Shown: piece after piece, positions 62,964-64,000 of the stretch
Position numbering within the stretch: the stretch's first letter is position 1
Layout: each line of letters starts with the position of its first letter
Assembly (NCBI GenBank): GCA_028716365.1
Contig: JAQUPZ010000002.1
Span: forward strand, 124,001-188,000
DNA: 64,000 nt
Direction of reading: 5' to 3'
From: Kiritimatiellia bacterium
Lineage (GTDB): Bacteria; Verrucomicrobiota; Kiritimatiellia; UBA8416; YA12-FULL-48-11
Made by a program: the position numbers and the translations under genes
The notes under the pieces: generated by a model
The model's database searches: none
What the model was told of the DNA's origin: nothing
Seen by the model: only the letters and a program-made list of their open reading frames with translations

Positions 62964-63842
62964 CTACATACCGGATTTCTTTTCCAAGACACTTTTCAGC
63001 CAGTCCCGGAGCATTCGCCTCTCTGGAATATCACGCAATACCCAGCTATCAGTATGGTTCCTGTACGGCAGGTCAAGAAAAGTGAACGCACCTTTAACCC
63101 CTGTACATTCCAGGTAACCTTTTGTCTGATTAGCCGAGACTTCGTGACTGATAAACTGCGCCCTGCCATGTAACCGCTGAAGGCGCACAAGCGCAGATTT
63201 TTCATCATCTTCCGCATATCCCCAACGTCTTACTCCGTCATAATGACTGTGCACGATAAAGGCACGCCAGATGTCGGCAATCTCATCATCGTGCAAACCG
63301 ACGTAATTACAGGCAATTGCCCCCCTGGAAAAACCAGCAAGAATTACTGAAGACCGGTCGCCTCCATAAACGGCGCAGATCTCACGAACAGCTTTTTTAC
63401 AGTAGTCTACTGTTGCGTCAACATCACCCCACCACTGAAGTTGATTCCTTTTATGGTCTTTGCTGATATATGGAAGGCAAACCCAGATAAAACCTTTTCC
63501 CCCGCTCACCCCATAACCCAGCTTGGAGTGTTCCGGCCTTCCCGTTGATATATCACCAAATTTATTGCTGTAAGATCCATTACCGGCGTATTCAACAATC
63601 ACAGGAAATTGTTTGTTCTTTTCCCAGTCTATCGGGAGGTAAAGGACATGGTAAATTTCCGTACCGCGATATTCAGGCAAAGTCTGTTTTACCCGTTTAC
63701 CAGATACAGGTTCCCCATCCGTCATACAGGGTACAGTTAGATCTTGTTGAATGGCATGGATATCCGGCAACTCACTGCCGGCGAATACGGAATTCAGCAT
63801 CAATAGAAAAAACAAAAAGAATATTACGACCCGGCTTTTCAT
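62964..63842 (-). CDS. secreted alpha/beta-hydrolase (esterase-like)
   Basis: 292 residues with a signal peptide (to about residue 22). Alpha/beta hydrolase features: FPVIVEYAGNGSYSN near the oxyanion region, nucleophile ILAGFSRGAIACNYVG with GxSxG, and a late His in YRNHTDSWVLRD. Similar to secreted esterase/PHB-depolymerase-like proteins of PVC bacteria, which act on ester groups of polysaccharides. Substrate unknown. Single gene, 120 bases from dnaX. Confidence 0.75.
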   Translation of the reverse strand: MKSRVVIFFLFFLLMLNSVFAGSELPDIHAIQQDLTVPCMTDGEPVSGKRVKQTLPEYRGTEIYHVLYLPIDWEKNKQFPVIVEYAGNGSYSNKFGDISTGRPEHSKLGYGVSGGKGFIWVCLPYISKDHKRNQLQWWGDVDATVDYCKKAVREICAVYGGDRSSVILAGFSRGAIACNYVGLHDDEIADIWRAFIVHSHYDGVRRWGYAEDDEKSALVRLQRLHGRAQFISHEVSANQTKGYLECTGVKGAFTFLDLPYRNHTDSWVLRDIPERRMLRDWLKSVLEKKSGM

Positions 63843-63921
63843 AACACAATTCCACCTGCATTCATGATGTCAGATGCCGTTATATTTGACAAGGACATGC
63901 TTATATCCCACACTGAATCTT

Positions 63922-64000
63922 ATGACCAAAGACCACAAATATTATATGCGGCTTGCCATCAAGCAGGCCGAATTGGCAAAAGAAAAAGGGGAAGTCCCAA
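63922..64000 (+). CDS. tadA: tRNA adenosine deaminase, first 26 codons
   Basis: ATG 63922 opens a frame reaching the window edge: YYMRLAIKQAELAKEKGEVP is the conserved start of TadA (HAE-type deaminases begin with this helix and a GEVP turn). The catalytic motifs lie beyond the edge. No ribosome binding site is visible. TadA makes inosine at the wobble base of tRNA-Arg. Confidence 0.72.
   Translation, partial: MTKDHKYYMRLAIKQAELAKEKGEVP

Noticed and set aside
1..64000. tRNA, rRNA, insertion sequences or prophage genes
   Set aside because: I looked for acceptor-stem/anticodon patterns, transposase or integrase motifs and flanking inverted repeats and found none convincing.

Overview
The window looks like chromosome from a Gram-negative, mostly anaerobic bacterium. 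It carries lipid A/Kdo/heptose and Lpt lipopolysaccharide genes, outer-membrane proteins and a type II secretion set. It also has pyruvate:ferredoxin oxidoreductase, GTP-type PEP carboxykinase and an HPr kinase with HPr and enzyme I. This mix, together with a mercury-methylation pair hgcAB, fits the PVC superphylum, perhaps Kiritimatiellota or a relative. That placement is inference from gene content, not from a marker tree.

Layout. 1-4600 (+): 3' part of nifJ, a strong terminator, an outer-membrane protein with a tandem-repeat spacer and a small lipoprotein. 4600-8000: a cation diffusion facilitator behind an attenuator-like leader, convergent with a Kef-type antiporter. 8077-14258 (-): a CzcCBA-type RND metal efflux operon led by a small Cys/His-rich membrane protein, with its own promoter. 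14306-25798 (-): the most unusual region, a tightly packed run of 15 genes plus one possible microprotein. It starts at an arsR gene with a predicted leaderless, self-operated promoter. The transcription order is arsR, DGC protein, a membrane thioredoxin/NosL-like/MerB-like fusion, small redox thioredoxin, GcvH-like lipoyl protein, two more DGC proteins, OsmC, CcdA, thioredoxin-like secreted protein, an isocitrate lyase/PEP-mutase superfamily enzyme, ACR3 arsenite permease, a formylglycine-generating-enzyme homologue, hgcA, hgcB and a thioredoxin-fold lipoprotein. 25908-30072 (+): a divergent CoA-disulfide-reductase/rhodanese fusion, two tandem paralogous small secreted proteins, a YidD-domain protein and a TPR membrane protein. 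30153-37046: birA, pckG, a FecR-domain protein, a YgiQ radical SAM protein, an endonuclease/exonuclease/phosphatase-fold protein and a candidate structured RNA. 37059-48051 (-): gspF, gspE, gspD, lpxA, fabZ, an LptF/G permease, a DUF3108 protein, a GT39 glycosyltransferase and an OmpA protein. 48166-62836 (-): ahcY, metK, ptsI, ptsH, hprK, raiA, lptB/A/C, kdsA, kdsB, rfaE1, an AsmA-like protein, yggS, recR, ybaB and dnaX. The window ends with a secreted esterase-like protein and the first codons of tadA.

How it fits together. The centre of interest is the 11.4-kb ArsR-headed operon. It physically joins mercury methylation (HgcA corrinoid protein and HgcB ferredoxin), a divergent organomercurial-lyase-like domain, an arsenite exporter and a large thiol-redox set. 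An RND metal exporter lies immediately downstream. I read it as a thiophilic-metal(loid) handling module. The actual substrate, and whether the MerB-like domain cleaves C-Hg bonds, cannot be told from sequence. The lpt/kds/pts and dnaX-recR blocks are ordinary housekeeping gene order.
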